Positions 9,688-18,363 of a stretch of 53,906 nt of DNA are shown in pieces. The stretch covers positions 1 through 53,906 of the forward strand of contig CALXVM010000013.1 of NCBI GenBank assembly GCA_944392105.1, in the 5' to 3' direction. The translations under genes and the position numbers were made by a program. Each line of letters opens with the position of its first letter. Within the stretch, counting starts at the first letter, position 1. This stretch comes from an uncultured Clostridia bacterium. Its GTDB lineage: Bacteria; Bacillota; Clostridia; TANB77; CAG-508. The notes below the pieces were generated by a model. It worked only from the letters and a program-made list of their open reading frames with translations, had not been told where the DNA came from and ran no database searches.

Positions 9688-12132
9688 ATGAATAACAAAG
9701 GTATAACGTTAATTTCACTAGTAGTTACTATAATAGTGTTATTAATACTAGCAGGGATAACAATAGGAACTATTTTTAATGATAATGGAATAATAAAAAA
9801 AGCACAAGAAGCGGCAAATGAGACAGAAGATTCAGCACAAAATGAACAAGAAGCACTAAATGGGCTTTTAAATGATATGGACGGAATAATAAATGGAATA
9901 GGCGGAGGAACTACACCAACAATAGGAAGCATAAATGGAAAAGTAACATGGAGTACAGGTTCAGCATCGCTAGAATTAACAACAGATGCAGAGGGAGTAA
10001 CAATACAATATAGAAAGAATAGTGAAAGTAGTTGGATAGATTATACATCGCCTGTACCAAGCTTATTGCACGGAGATAAAGTGTATGCAAGAGGAGTAAA
10101 AGACGGAGAAACAGTAATAAGTGAAAAGCAGTTTGATATATTAGATACAACACCACCAACAGTAACAATAGCAAGTTCAAGTAGTACAACAAATAGTATA
10201 AGTGCAACAGCTACAGCAACAGATAATGAAACAGGAATGGGAGCAAATCCAAAATATATATTTTATATAAAGAAAACATCAGACCCAGATAGCACATATG
10301 TAGAAATAGCAAATAGCACAAATGCAAGTGTAACAAAGAGTGGTTTGGAGCAAGATACATCATATACAATAAAGGTAGAAGTAGCAGATGTGGCAGGAAA
10401 TAAAGGACAAACAACAAAAGATATAACAACAAGTAAAATAGCAGATGCAGGAGATGGATTAGTAAGTGGAGCAATAGTAGCAAGTACACCAGTATGGAGT
10501 AATGGAACAGCAAGTACAACATTAAGCACAGATACAGGATTAACAATCCAGTATCAAATAAATGGAGTAGATGGAAGATGGACAAATGGAACAAATGTAA
10601 CAGGGTTACATCATAAAGATACTGTGTTTGCGAGATTAACAGACGGAACAAATTATGGAGGAGAGGCAAGCATAACTATATTGGATACAGTAAATCCACA
10701 AGAAGCAACCATAAATTTAAGCGGAACAAGTACAAGTACAGAGGAAAGTGTAACAGCAACAGTTACATTAAATGATAATGAAAGTGGAGTAAATGTAACA
10801 TCAAGTAAGTGGGTATATAATACAAATTCAGGATATATAGGAACAAATGAAAGTAGTTATAATAGTAGCTTTAGTAGCAATGGACAAACTATAACATTAC
10901 AAGCAACAACAGCAGGAACATATTATTTACATGTATTAACAGTAGATAATGCAGGAAACAAGAAAGAGACAATAAGTAGTCCAGTAACAGTAACAAAAGC
11001 ATTAGTAGCAGATGGAAGTTATAGTGATGAAAAAGGGGTTAACACACCAAACTTAGGAGAAGGAATGACGCCAATAAAATGGAACGGAAGTAGTTGGGTA
11101 GAGACAACAGGAAGCGACCCAGATTGGTATGATTATTCAGCAAAGAAATGGGCAAATGCAAAAACAAGTGATGGAAGCATGTGGGTATGGATACCAAGGT
11201 TTGCATATAGTATAACAAGCGCAGGATATCATAAGAGCACAGCAACAGAAATAAGCATAGAATTCATGAAAGGAACAAGAAACGAAACAACAAGTGGAAG
11301 AACAAGCTTTAATAATGCAAGCGGACAAGGAAACTGGAATATTCACCCAGCGTTTAACTATGGGCAACCAGTAAGTGGCCTATGGGTAGCAAAATTTGAA
11401 GCAAGTAATAGTAATGGAAAAATAAAGGTACAGCCAGGAGTACAGAGTTGGAGAAGTATAACAGTAGATAGCATATATACAAACTGTATAAATTATAATA
11501 AGACATTAAATAGTCATATGATGAAAAATGACGAGTGGGGAGCAGTAGCATATTTAAGTAGAAGTAAATATGGAAAAAACGATGAAGTAACAATAAATAG
11601 CAATAGTTCATATTATACCGGAGGAGGAAGTGGAAACACATATGTAAATAATGGAGCACAAAGTACAACAGGAAACGTCTGGGGAGTATATGATATGAGC
11701 GGAGGAGCATGGGAATATGTAGCAGCGTATGTAAACAACGGAAATACAAACTTAACAAAATATGGAGCAAGTTTAGTAAATAGTAGTGATGCAAGAACAA
11801 AAAATGTATATACAAAAGCAAGTTCAGATAGCTATGAAAATAACTATCAACAAAACAAAGGAGTGTATGGAGACGCGGTGTATGAGACGAGCACAAGCGG
11901 TAACGGAACAACATCGTGGTACAGCGATTGCTCTATCTTTCCTTACGCGAGCGGTCCTTTCTTCGAACGCGGAGGCAGTTACAATGATGGTTCTCTTGCT
12001 GGCGTGTTCTCTTTCGACGACAACGATGGCTGGCGTCGGCAGCAACTCGTTCCGTCCGGTCTTGGTCGCAAATTAGATGTGACCACAAAATATACCTCTA
12101 AAACGCACATAATGGGTACAAATACCGCCTGA
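9688..12132 (+). CDS. pilin-like surface protein with hypervariable FGE/C-type-lectin tail (locus 1; 3' end frameshifted)
   Basis: Residues 1-35 are a class-III (prepilin-like) signal and helix, KGITLISLVVTIIVLLILAG, with Ser where pilins have Glu5. Residues about 75-440 hold Ig/FN3-like modules (DTTPPTVTIAS; VEVADVAGNKGQT; LTVDNAGNKKET). From about 445 there is an FGE-sulfatase/C-type-lectin-like domain with MWVWIPRFAYSI, HPAF, GLWVAKFEAS, WRSITV and VWGVYDMSGGAWEYVAAY. The last stretch, from 11914, is the putative DGR variable region. The frame as read ends at 12132 with an unrelated tail. Removing one T at about 12031 restores GG-VGSN-SFRPVLVAN and a TAG at 12074-12076, matching the SFRPVLVA end of locus 2. 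AGGAGAG precedes the ATG. Surface display is inferred. Confidence 0.85.
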   Translation: MNNKGITLISLVVTIIVLLILAGITIGTIFNDNGIIKKAQEAANETEDSAQNEQEALNGLLNDMDGIINGIGGGTTPTIGSINGKVTWSTGSASLELTTDAEGVTIQYRKNSESSWIDYTSPVPSLLHGDKVYARGVKDGETVISEKQFDILDTTPPTVTIASSSSTTNSISATATATDNETGMGANPKYIFYIKKTSDPDSTYVEIANSTNASVTKSGLEQDTSYTIKVEVADVAGNKGQTTKDITTSKIADAGDGLVSGAIVASTPVWSNGTASTTLSTDTGLTIQYQINGVDGRWTNGTNVTGLHHKDTVFARLTDGTNYGGEASITILDTVNPQEATINLSGTSTSTEESVTATVTLNDNESGVNVTSSKWVYNTNSGYIGTNESSYNSSFSSNGQTITLQATTAGTYYLHVLTVDNAGNKKETISSPVTVTKALVADGSYSDEKGVNTPNLGEGMTPIKWNGSSWVETTGSDPDWYDYSAKKWANAKTSDGSMWVWIPRFAYSITSAGYHKSTATEISIEFMKGTRNETTSGRTSFNNASGQGNWNIHPAFNYGQPVSGLWVAKFEASNSNGKIKVQPGVQSWRSITVDSIYTNCINYNKTLNSHMMKNDEWGAVAYLSRSKYGKNDEVTINSNSSYYTGGGSGNTYVNNGAQSTTGNVWGVYDMSGGAWEYVAAYVNNGNTNLTKYGASLVNSSDARTKNVYTKASSDSYENNYQQNKGVYGDAVYETSTSGNGTTSWYSDCSIFPYASGPFFERGGSYNDGSLAGVFSFDDNDGWRRQQLVPSGLGRKLDVTTKYTSKTHIMGTNTA
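11914..12070 (+). other. putative DGR variable region (VR), locus 1
   Basis: A G+C-rich block in an AT-rich gene, aligned with 53448-53606. Over the first 39 codons of each (11914-12030 versus 53448-53564) I count 21 base differences. Eighteen fall at codon positions 1 or 2, and 12 have A in one of the copies. Substituted codons are almost all NNC or NNT (for example AGC/GAC, ATC/AAC, AGT/TAT, CTT/GGT), as expected from AAC/AAT template codons mutated at adenines. Invariant codons encode a framework (SGPFF, RGG, GVF). The 3' boundary CGTTCCGTCCGGTCTTGGTC is identical in both copies, like an IMH. Confidence 0.75.
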
Positions 12133-12197
12133 AACAGCACAATCCATGATAAAGAGTTTGTCTAGTCTAGTGTGTGAATTTTTAAAAATTTATTTTG

Positions 12198-12255
12198 GGT
12201 ATTGTATAATTCAGTGTGCTACTTTTATATTTCACACACTGAATTATACAATACC
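12198..12255. repeat. 21-bp-stem hairpin element downstream of VR locus 1
   Basis: GGTATTGTATAATTCAGTG starts the left arm (12198-12218). Its perfect inverse, 21 bases, is at 12235-12255, with a 16-base loop containing CTACTTTTAT. The same element, opposite in orientation and partly duplicated, lies 90 bases after VR locus 2. Its T-poor end argues against a plain terminator. DGR targets in characterised systems carry a hairpin after the VR, but much closer. Confidence 0.85.
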
Positions 12256-12267
12256 ATGATAAACTTT

Positions 12268-12305
12268 AACTATCAATGTACTTTATGTATGTTGATAGTT
12301 TTTTA
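12268..12305 (+). terminator. terminator hairpin after the locus 1 variable gene
   Basis: AACTATCAATGTAC pairs with GTATGTTGATAGTT (14 pairs, two G-T) around TTTAT, then TTTTTAT. The same hairpin sequence recurs at 51606-51638 and at the right window edge (53889 onward). Confidence 0.8.
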
Positions 12306-12331
12306 TGTCGAAAAAGGTCAAACAAAACATG

Positions 12332-12360
12332 TTGAAAAATAAGAAAATACTATGTATAAT
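12332..12360 (+). promoter_or_regulatory. candidate sigma-A promoter, target unknown
   Basis: TTGAAA (12332-12337), 17-bp spacer, TATAAT (12355-12360). Downstream, to about 12645, there is no convincing gene: only very AT-rich sequence, then the remnant of an Rpn-like nuclease gene. It may be a leftover promoter or serve a short RNA. Confidence 0.4.
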
Positions 12361-12645
12361 AAACATATTTCTAGTCGATAGGTTTCTATTGCTAATATTA
12401 AAATATTTTATATTAATTCAAAACTATTTTAAATCAATATTTTATCTAACATTTTCACAATAACTGAAGTTAATAACATTAAAAATTTTAATATGTTCAT
12501 ATTTAAAATCAAAAAAATTAATATTAAAAGTTATCTATATTATCTTAAAATTTCCCAATACATTATTTTAAAATAAATTAGAAAACAAAAAAATAATAAA
12601 GTTGAAGCAGTAGAAGTCTTTTTAGCCTAGTAAATAAAAAGAGAA

Positions 12646-12810
12646 AGGGGCATTGCCTATGGAGAAAAATACATGTATGTAGCGAATTTAAAGATAGGAG
12701 AAAGATACGAAAACTTAAGGAAAACAATAAGTATAATAATAGTAGATGAAAACATAGAACAATTGAGAGAAATAGAGAAAGCATGCACAAAATGGAAAAC
12801 AACAACTTAA
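12646..12810 (+). pseudogene. remnant of an Rpn/PD-(D/E)XK family transposase-nuclease gene
   Basis: An open stretch reads RERGIAYGEKYMYVANLKIG, then ERYENLRKTISIIIVDE, then LREIEKACTKWKTTT and a stop. An in-frame ATG is at 12673 (45 aa). The phrase K-I-G-E-x-Y-x-x-L-x-K-T-I-S-I-x-I is typical of the middle of Rpn-type recombination-promoting nucleases (PDDEXK_2 transposase family), and the final phrase resembles their C-terminal part. The N-terminal catalytic half and the region between are gone. The assignment is by recall of family phrasing. Confidence 0.5.
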
Positions 12811-12859
12811 CATTTATCTAACAGTAAAACAAAACAGTACTAGATAAAATAGTACTGTT

Positions 12860-13087
12860 TTATGCTCCTTTATTATTTAAATCATCATCTTGCTCAATAG
12901 AAATTAAATCTGATAAATTACAATTTAAAAATTTACACATATCTTCTAGATATTTAAAAGAAATAGAAGTGGTTTCGCCATAAATAATTCTATTTAAATT
13001 TCTAGAAGTTATGTTCATGTTTTTGCATAACCAATATTTACTTTTACCATTTTTCTTTAAAAGGCTCTCGATATTAAACTTTACCAT
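12860..13087 (-). CDS. small Xre/Cro-type HTH regulator
   Basis: 75 aa, essentially one helix-turn-helix domain: NGKSKYWLCKNMNITSRNLN is helices 1-3, then the FKYLEDMCKFLNCNLSDLISI tail typical of YozG-like single-domain regulators. An upstream ATG at 13099 is in frame, but the SD (AAAGGA) abuts it. The ATG at 13087 has better spacing and gives the standard MVKFNIESLL start. A perfect 6-2-6 palindrome (TATGCAAATGCATA) lies 26 bases upstream and may be its own operator. The direction is opposite to the flanking genes. Confidence 0.8.
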   Translation of the reverse strand: MVKFNIESLLKKNGKSKYWLCKNMNITSRNLNRIIYGETTSISFKYLEDMCKFLNCNLSDLISIEQDDDLNNKGA

Positions 13088-13112
13088 AATAAATTCCATT
13101 CCTTTCTTAACT

Positions 13113-13126
13113 TATGCAAATGCATA
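13113..13126. promoter_or_regulatory. candidate operator of the HTH regulator
   Basis: TATGCA-AA-TGCATA, a perfect inverted repeat just upstream of the regulator start. Its position suits autoregulation. No experimental motif is known to me. Confidence 0.35.
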
Positions 13127-13358
13127 TATAGGAACGAAAGAATAAATTTCTTCCAAACTAAATCTCAAATTAATTAACTTAATAAATTTTAATATAAAAA
13201 GGTTTGCAAATAAGATACTTACACATACCCTAAAGTTTCGTATACAAAAATATAAAACCAATTAATTTATTATGAATTTAATTATTTTCCTTGAAAAACC
13301 GAATATCTATTGATATAATAAAAAATGTAATGTATTGGGAAAAATTAGGAGGCTAAAA

Positions 13359-14462
13359 ATGGCACAAGTAAAAAATGAAGAAGAAAAAAAGAAAAACACA
13401 ACTAAAAAAGTAACAAAAAAAGCTACTACAGCTGAAACATTATCTGATGAAGAAATAAAAACAGCAGAACCTAAGAAAACTACATCAAAAACTTCTACTA
13501 AAGGGACAGCTAAAAGACAAACGACTACAAAGAAAAGCAATAGTGCATCTAAAACAAGAGCAAAAGCTAAAGTAAATGCGGGAGCAGATGAAAAAGTAGC
13601 AGAGAAAGAAATTGAAAATGAAGAAGCAATAACAAAAGTAGAAGAAACAAAAACTAAAAAAGAGACTAAAACGAGAAGTACAAAAAAAGCATCAACAACT
13701 AAAAGTGATACTAAGAAGAAAACAGGAGCTTCAAAAGAAAAAAAAGCTACAACTTCTACAAAAACAGCAGATAAAGCCACAAAAAAGGCTTCTGCTAAAG
13801 CTTCTAAAAAATCATCTTCAAAAGATAATAAGCTAAGTAAAGTAAAAGGAAAAATAACCAAAATAATAGGTTCTAAAAAACTAGAGGAGCAAATAGAAGA
13901 GGAAGATGATGTTGTAATAACAGATGCAAACGAAAATAATTCAGATGTTATAAAAATTGATGATGAAGAAAAAATGCAACTTGTAGAAAATGAAGTGAAG
14001 AAAGATTTAAAATCTAAAAATAAACTTCCTAAAACAGAAGAAAAAAAATTAAGTTCAGTAGTATTTGAAAACTTGTGCGTAGCTATAGCCGTTATGATAT
14101 ATTTATTCTTCATGATTTTAGGGTTTATAAATATAAAAGAAGAAGTATATAACGTGGATTTAAAAGTGTTTAGCTTTATAACGTTAATTATTGCTATTTT
14201 ATTATTCGAAAGAGCTTATAAAAAAGATAGTGGAAAGTTATGTGCATTTGGTATAGAGACATTGTTTTTAGCAATTGCAACAATGGGACTTTTATATATT
14301 AACATAGAGTTACAAAATATATTTTTACCAATAGCAGCTTCTATATCTATGATATTTGCAATTTATTATGTAGCAAAATCAATATACTTATATAGCAAAT
14401 TGAAGAAAAAATATTTCGTAGATAACATGAGGGATATTATTCAAAAAGAAGAAAAAGAATAA
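13359..14462 (+). CDS. Lys/Thr/Ala-rich (histone H1-like) N-terminus with four-TM C-terminus, function unknown
   Basis: 367 aa from the ATG behind TTAGGAGG. A TTG eight codons upstream is less likely because the SD would lie inside the frame. Residues 1 to about 165 are a low-complexity basic tract of KKTT, KKAST and TKKTG-like words, resembling eukaryotic H1 tails and bacterial Lys-rich nucleoid proteins. A short acidic stretch follows (EEQIEEEDD). The C-terminal 140 residues contain four hydrophobic helices and end with a charged tail. remA starts 11 bp downstream. A role linking membrane and nucleic acid is possible but unproven, and I do not recognise the family. Confidence 0.75.
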   Translation: MAQVKNEEEKKKNTTKKVTKKATTAETLSDEEIKTAEPKKTTSKTSTKGTAKRQTTTKKSNSASKTRAKAKVNAGADEKVAEKEIENEEAITKVEETKTKKETKTRSTKKASTTKSDTKKKTGASKEKKATTSTKTADKATKKASAKASKKSSSKDNKLSKVKGKITKIIGSKKLEEQIEEEDDVVITDANENNSDVIKIDDEEKMQLVENEVKKDLKSKNKLPKTEEKKLSSVVFENLCVAIAVMIYLFFMILGFINIKEEVYNVDLKVFSFITLIIAILLFERAYKKDSGKLCAFGIETLFLAIATMGLLYINIELQNIFLPIAASISMIFAIYYVAKSIYLYSKLKKKYFVDNMRDIIQKEEKE

Positions 14463-14473
14463 GGAGGGATCTT

Positions 14474-14743
14474 ATGCAACTTATAAACATAGGATTTGGA
14501 AATATTGTTTCAGCAAATAGAATTATTGCTATTATAAGTCCAGAATCTGCACCTATAAAAAGAATTGTTCAAGAAGCAAGGGATGATGGTATGGCAATAG
14601 ATGCTACATATGGAAGAAGAACTAGAGCTGTAATAATTATGGATTCAGGTCATGTTATTTTATCTGCTGTTCAACCAGAAACAGTAGCTGGAAGATTAGG
14701 TAGAGATGATGTGGCAACTACAATAGAAGACACAGAAGATTAA
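14474..14743 (+). CDS. remA: RemA/YlzA-like DNA-binding regulator (DUF370)
   Basis: 89 aa matching RemA throughout: [31 protein letters not shown] and [20 protein letters not shown]. In Bacillus subtilis RemA activates matrix and osmoprotection genes and forms DNA-wrapping oligomers. RemA homologues commonly sit just before gmk-rpoZ, as here. AAGGAGGG precedes the ATG. Co-transcription with the Lys-rich membrane protein upstream is likely. Confidence 0.93.
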   Translation: MQLINIGFGNIVSANRIIAIISPESAPIKRIVQEARDDGMAIDATYGRRTRAVIIMDSGHVILSAVQPETVAGRLGRDDVATTIEDTED

Positions 14744-14774
14744 TAGATGTGAAATAAAAAAGCTAAAAAAATAA

Positions 14775-14803
14775 TGTACAATTAAGAAAAAAAGTGGTAT
14801 AAT
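14775..14803 (+). promoter_or_regulatory. sigma-A promoter of rpoZ-gmk
   Basis: TGTACA (14775-14780), 17-bp spacer ending GTGG, TATAAT (14798-14803). The TG two bases before the -10 makes it an extended -10 promoter. The rpoZ ATG lies 41 bases downstream. Confidence 0.7.
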
Positions 14804-14843
14804 ATCTTTTATTAAAACAAAAAATCAATAGGGGGAATTATTA

Positions 14844-15032
14844 ATGTTAGTTAAACCAACAGTTTTACAATTATTAAAACACGTAGACAATAGATATATT
14901 TTAGTAACAGCTACTGCTAAAAGAGCAAGACAAATTGCAGCAGGAAGCAAACCATTAACATCAAAGGAGGAACCATCACCTGTATCTTATGCTGCTGACG
15001 AATTAGCAGAAGGTAAGGTGACAATATGCTAG
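14844..15032 (+). CDS. rpoZ: RNA polymerase omega subunit
   Basis: 62 aa. MLVKPTVLQLLKHVDNRYIL, AKRARQIAAG and the VSYAADELAEGKV end are all typical of omega. It helps assemble RNA polymerase around beta-prime. AGGGGGAA precedes the ATG. The stop overlaps the start of gmk by 7 bases. The usual order in Firmicutes is gmk-rpoZ, so here the pair is inverted. Confidence 0.93.
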   Translation: MLVKPTVLQLLKHVDNRYILVTATAKRARQIAAGSKPLTSKEEPSPVSYAADELAEGKVTIC

Positions 15033-15607
15033 TTTTACTTTCTGGAGTATCTGGAGCTGGAAAAGATACTATAAAAAAAGAATTAATAAAAAGAATGGAA
15101 AATGTAGAATCATTGCCATCATATACAGATAGACCGCAAAGAGAAGGCGACATTCATGGAGTTACATATAACTTTGTAACAACAGAAGAATTTGAAAAAA
15201 TGATAGATAATGGCGATTTATATGAGTACAGTTTACATCATGAGCATTACTATGGAACATCTAAAAAACTTCTAAACGAAAAAATAAATAATGGAAAAAT
15301 TATAGTAAAAGACATAGAAGTAAACGGTGTAGAAAACTTATTAAGAATTCTAAAAGACGATGTTAAGATAGTAACAATATTCTTAAAAGTTCCAAAAAGT
15401 GCATTACAAAAAAGACTAGAAAACAGAATAGACAAACCAAGCTTAAAAGAGATACAACTACGTTTAAATAGAATAGACTACGAAGAATCTAGACTTGGCA
15501 TGTATGACTACGTAATAAAAAATAACAATCTAGAAAAATCACTAGACATTATTCAAACAATTATAAAAGACGAATATAACCTAAAAAAAGAAGATGCTGA
15601 GTTTTAA
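15026..15607 (+). CDS. gmk: guanylate kinase
   Basis: Phosphorylates GMP to GDP with ATP. The P-loop is GVSGAGKDT (residues 8-16, with Asp where Ser is usual), and the GMP-binding signature is YTDRPQREGD-IHGVTYNFV. The lid region is replaced by a rather divergent segment (RLENRIDKPSLKEIQLRLNR), but the DYVIKNN end is typical. 193 aa is slightly short. The start overlaps rpoZ, with AAGGTG as SD. Divergence in the P-loop and TRxxR region leaves some chance that it is a specialised guanylate-kinase-like enzyme. Confidence 0.85.
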   Translation: MLVLLSGVSGAGKDTIKKELIKRMENVESLPSYTDRPQREGDIHGVTYNFVTTEEFEKMIDNGDLYEYSLHHEHYYGTSKKLLNEKINNGKIIVKDIEVNGVENLLRILKDDVKIVTIFLKVPKSALQKRLENRIDKPSLKEIQLRLNRIDYEESRLGMYDYVIKNNNLEKSLDIIQTIIKDEYNLKKEDAEF

Positions 15608-15615
15608 AAAAACAG

Positions 15616-15645
15616 TTGACAAATAGCCATATCTTATTATATAAT
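15616..15645 (+). promoter_or_regulatory. strong sigma-A promoter of the S10 operon
   Basis: Perfect TTGACA (15616-15621), 18-bp spacer, perfect TATAAT (15640-15645), immediately after gmk. It is the best consensus promoter in the window and is placed to drive the ribosomal superoperon. Confidence 0.85.
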
Positions 15646-15651
15646 ATTTAC

Positions 15652-15874
15652 GCATGTATTTGGCGATGAAGTAAGATGTGGCTACAACCTACTATTTTGT
15701 AGGGCTGGAGGGAACTCTTATGGAGTATGTCGTGGCATAGACCAGGCGGTAAGTTAAAAAGCACTTATTCCAAGATTTCATGCAAGCTTGGATTTTTATA
15801 TAGGTAACAATGAAACACCAGGGTGCGTTTATAACTTCCGGCCATAAAATTATATTTTAAGGAGGGAATTTTAA
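15652..15874 (+). ncRNA. structured 5' leader of rpsJ
   Basis: About 220 transcribed bases precede rpsJ. They are visibly less AT-rich than other gaps and rich in pairing: a CCTAC...GTAGG stem near 15688-15705, TCCAAG/CTTGGA (15769-15774 with 15787-15792) followed by ATTTTTAT like a weak attenuator, then AAACACC-AG-GGTGCGTTT near 15812. This looks like a regulatory leader for ribosomal-protein feedback or attenuation. I do not recognise a named Rfam class. Confidence 0.5.
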
Positions 15875-16219
15875 ATGGCAACAAAGAAAGAAAGCACAAC
15901 AAAGAACACTGTAACAAGTGAAAAAATCAGAATTAGGTTAAAAGCTTATGACCATGTTGTTTTAGAACAGTCTGCTGAGAAAATAGTAGATACTGCTAAA
16001 AAAACAGGAGCAAAAGTATCAGGACCTATTCCATTACCAACAAAGAAGGAAATAGTAACTATTTTACGTTCTCCACACAAAGACAAAGATTCAAGAGAAC
16101 AATTCGAAATGAGAACACATAAAAGAGTTATTGACATTCTTTACCCAACACAAAAAACAGTTGATAGTCTTATGAAAATAGACCTACCAGCAGGTGTTGA
16201 CATCGAAATTAAATTATAA
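15875..16219 (+). CDS. rpsJ: 30S ribosomal protein S10
   Basis: First gene of the superoperon. In most bacteria S10 is a component of the 30S head and, with NusB, of antitermination complexes. [31 protein letters not shown] and [12 protein letters not shown] are diagnostic. The 114 aa include a polar N-terminal extension of about 13 residues ([13 protein letters not shown]) compared with the usual 102-aa protein. AAGGAGGG precedes the ATG. Confidence 0.98.
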   Translation: MATKKESTTKNTVTSEKIRIRLKAYDHVVLEQSAEKIVDTAKKTGAKVSGPIPLPTKKEIVTILRSPHKDKDSREQFEMRTHKRVIDILYPTQKTVDSLMKIDLPAGVDIEIKL

Positions 16220-16429
16220 TTTCAAAAACTAATTAAATTTTTAAGTTTGAACTTATTTTGAACTTATTAAAAATTTAAAAAGTTACAATATTTATTAGAT
16301 TTTAAAATAAATATATCAAAACATGTTAATTTTAAAATTTAGTTTTAAATCAAAAACCAAGCTGATTACTTACTAATAAATATCAGTAAAAATTACATAA
16401 TCAGCCAATAGTTAGGAGGAATTACAAAA
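16220..16429. other. rpsJ-rplC gap with hairpin
   Basis: 210 AT-rich bases. GCTGATTA (near 16361) pairs with TAATCAGC (near 16398) just before the rplC SD, giving a stem that could influence rplC translation. A direct repeat of TTGAACTTATT lies near 16245-16265. The gap is unusually wide, since rpsJ and rplC are often close. Confidence 0.5.
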
Positions 16430-17062
16430 ATGAAAAAAGGATTAATAGGAAAAAAAGTTGGAATGACACAAATATTTGACGAAGCAGGAAAAGTTATTCC
16501 AGTAACAGTAATAGAAGCAGGACCATGTGTTGTTGCTCAAATTAAGACAAAAGAAACAGATGGTTATGATGCTGTTCAATTAGGTTTCGGAGAAATTAAA
16601 GAAAAGAAACTTAATAAACCAGTTAAAGGACATTTTGCAAAAGCAAATGTTACACCTAAAAAACATTTAAGAGAATTTAGATTAGATTCTTTAGAAAATA
16701 TTAAAGTAGGTGACGAATTAAAAGCAGACATATTTGCTGCTGGAGATAAAATAGATGTTCAAGGAACATCAAAAGGTAAAGGTTTCCAAGGTGTTATTAA
16801 ACGTCATGGACAATCAAGAGGACCAATGGGACATGGTTCTATGTATCACAGAAGACCAGGTTCAATGGGACCAACATCTACACCAGGTAGAGTTTTCAAA
16901 GGTAAAAAATTACCAGGACACATGGGTGTAGAAACAGTTACAATTCAAAACTTAGAAGTTGTAAAAGTAGATTTAGACAAAAACGTAATTTTAGTAAAAG
17001 GAAGTGTTCCAGGAGCTAAGGGAGCAGTTCTAAAAATAAAATCATCAGTAAAAAGTAAATAA
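16430..17062 (+). CDS. rplC: 50S ribosomal protein L3
   Basis: 210 aa starting [20 protein letters not shown], with the conserved extension [20 protein letters not shown] that reaches toward the peptidyl-transferase centre. GTAGTTAGGAGG-type SD. It lies 16 bp before rplD. Confidence 0.98.
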   Translation: MKKGLIGKKVGMTQIFDEAGKVIPVTVIEAGPCVVAQIKTKETDGYDAVQLGFGEIKEKKLNKPVKGHFAKANVTPKKHLREFRLDSLENIKVGDELKADIFAAGDKIDVQGTSKGKGFQGVIKRHGQSRGPMGHGSMYHRRPGSMGPTSTPGRVFKGKKLPGHMGVETVTIQNLEVVKVDLDKNVILVKGSVPGAKGAVLKIKSSVKSK

Positions 17063-17078
17063 TAAGGAGGGAAAGTAA

Positions 17079-17702
17079 ATGCCTAAGGTAGACGTATACG
17101 ACATAGCTGGTAAAAAAGTAGACACTGTAGATCTTAAAGACGAAGTATTTGGTATTGAACCAAACGAAGCAGTTGTACATAGTGTTTTAGTAAATTACCT
17201 AGCAAATCAAAGACAAGGTACACAAAGTACAAAAACAAGAGCAGAAGTTTCTGGTGGTGGAAGAAAGCCATGGAGACAAAAAGGAACAGGTAGAGCAAGA
17301 CAAGGAAGTATAAGAGCTCCACAATGGATAAAAGGTGGTATTGCATTAGGACCAAAACCACGTTCTTACAAATATACTGTTAATAAAAAAGAAAAGAGAT
17401 TAGCAATTAAATCTGTTTTAAGTTCTAAAGTTTTAGAAAAAGAATTAACAGTAGTAAATGAAATTAAATTAAAAGAAATTAAGACAAAAGAAATGCAAAA
17501 AGCATTAAACAATTTAAAAGTAGAAGGAAAAACATTAATTCTTTTACCAGAAAAGAACGAAACTGTACAAAAATCAGCAAGAAATATTGAAGGAGTTAAA
17601 ACAACATTAGTTAATACAATTAATGTTTATGACTTACTAAAATATAAAAATCTTGTAGTTACATTAGATACAGTTAAAAAATTAGAGGAGGTGTACGCAT
17701 AA
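17079..17702 (+). CDS. rplD: 50S ribosomal protein L4
   Basis: 207 aa. The exit-tunnel loop signature [20 protein letters not shown] followed by GSIRAPQW is intact. In E. coli L4 represses its own operon, but that mechanism is not established for Firmicutes. The TAA overlaps the rplW ATG (TAATG), implying coupling. Confidence 0.98.
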   Translation: MPKVDVYDIAGKKVDTVDLKDEVFGIEPNEAVVHSVLVNYLANQRQGTQSTKTRAEVSGGGRKPWRQKGTGRARQGSIRAPQWIKGGIALGPKPRSYKYTVNKKEKRLAIKSVLSSKVLEKELTVVNEIKLKEIKTKEMQKALNNLKVEGKTLILLPEKNETVQKSARNIEGVKTTLVNTINVYDLLKYKNLVVTLDTVKKLEEVYA

Positions 17703-18049
17703 TGTTAGCAGAAGAAATAATATTAGCTCCAGTAGTAACAGAAAAAAGTAATGATGGTTTACAAGCTGGAAAGTATACCTTTAGAGTAAACAAAAAAGCT
17801 ACAAAAATAGACATTAAAAATGCAGTAGAAAAATTATTTGAAGTTAAAGTATTAAATGTAAATACAATAACAGTTAAAGGAAAAGAGAAAAGAGTAGGAA
17901 GATACACAGGAAAGACTTCTGACTGGAAAAAAGCAATAGTTACAATAGATACAACAGCTTCTGAAAAAACATATACTGCAAAAGGTGGAAAAGAGACAAA
18001 ACTTTCTAAGAAGTATAAGGATTCTATCGACGAATTCATGGGAGCTTAA
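17702..18049 (+). CDS. rplW: 50S ribosomal protein L23
   Basis: 115 aa, [20 protein letters not shown] then [21 protein letters not shown]23 sits at the exit tunnel and docks trigger factor and SRP. The C-terminus carries about 20 extra residues ([18 protein letters not shown]). The ATG overlaps the rplD stop, with GAGGAGGTG upstream. Confidence 0.97.
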   Translation: MLAEEIILAPVVTEKSNDGLQAGKYTFRVNKKATKIDIKNAVEKLFEVKVLNVNTITVKGKEKRVGRYTGKTSDWKKAIVTIDTTASEKTYTAKGGKETKLSKKYKDSIDEFMGA

Positions 18050-18363
18050 ACATTATAAGCTACGTCTAACTTCGTTAACCTTCGCATAAAATTTTTTCGA
18101 TGTACAACATGTACTATCTCAAAAATTTTTGCTCGGTTGCCTTGTTATACTTGCTTCTAATGCTTAATCTAGCCAAGGAGAAGTTGTTCGCCTTGTAATA
18201 CTCGTTTCTAAAGCCTAATCCGGTCAAGGAGAGTATATGAAAGAAAGCGCAAAAGTCAAAAAAGTTTATCTAGATAGAATAAACTAGGATAATAAACTAA
18301 TATCTGCTAAAGCAGGGCAGGAAAATAAAACTGCAAATATAAAATTAAAAGGAGAAATTAACA
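18050..18363. repeat. intergenic repeat element A1 plus a 46-bp tandem duplication before rplB
   Basis: A 314-base gap inside the S10 operon. AAGCTACGT (18057) opens an imperfect palindrome, ATAAAATTTTTTCGATGTAC / TGTACTATCTCAAAAATTTT (to about 18130). A second element with the same order lies at 22990-23066. After it, a unit of about 46 bp (GCCTTGT-ATAC..TTCTAA..CTTAAT..GTCAAGGAGA-type) occurs twice, near 18136 and 18186, with diverged copies. No gene is visible. Confidence 0.7.

Noticed and set aside
9911..12045. Several long minus-strand open frames opposite variable gene 1
   Set aside because: Leu/His/Tyr-rich translations are mirror artefacts of the Ser/Thr/Asn/Gly-rich sense strand. 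No SD, no recognisable domains.
12071..12197. Template repeat of a DGR near locus 1
   Set aside because: No second copy of the VR and no reverse transcriptase frame was found on either strand near either locus.
13307..14113. 268-aa minus-strand frame opposite the Lys-rich gene
   Set aside because: Ser/Phe/Val-rich complement of a Lys/Thr/Ala-rich sense gene, which has the SD and sensible TM pattern.
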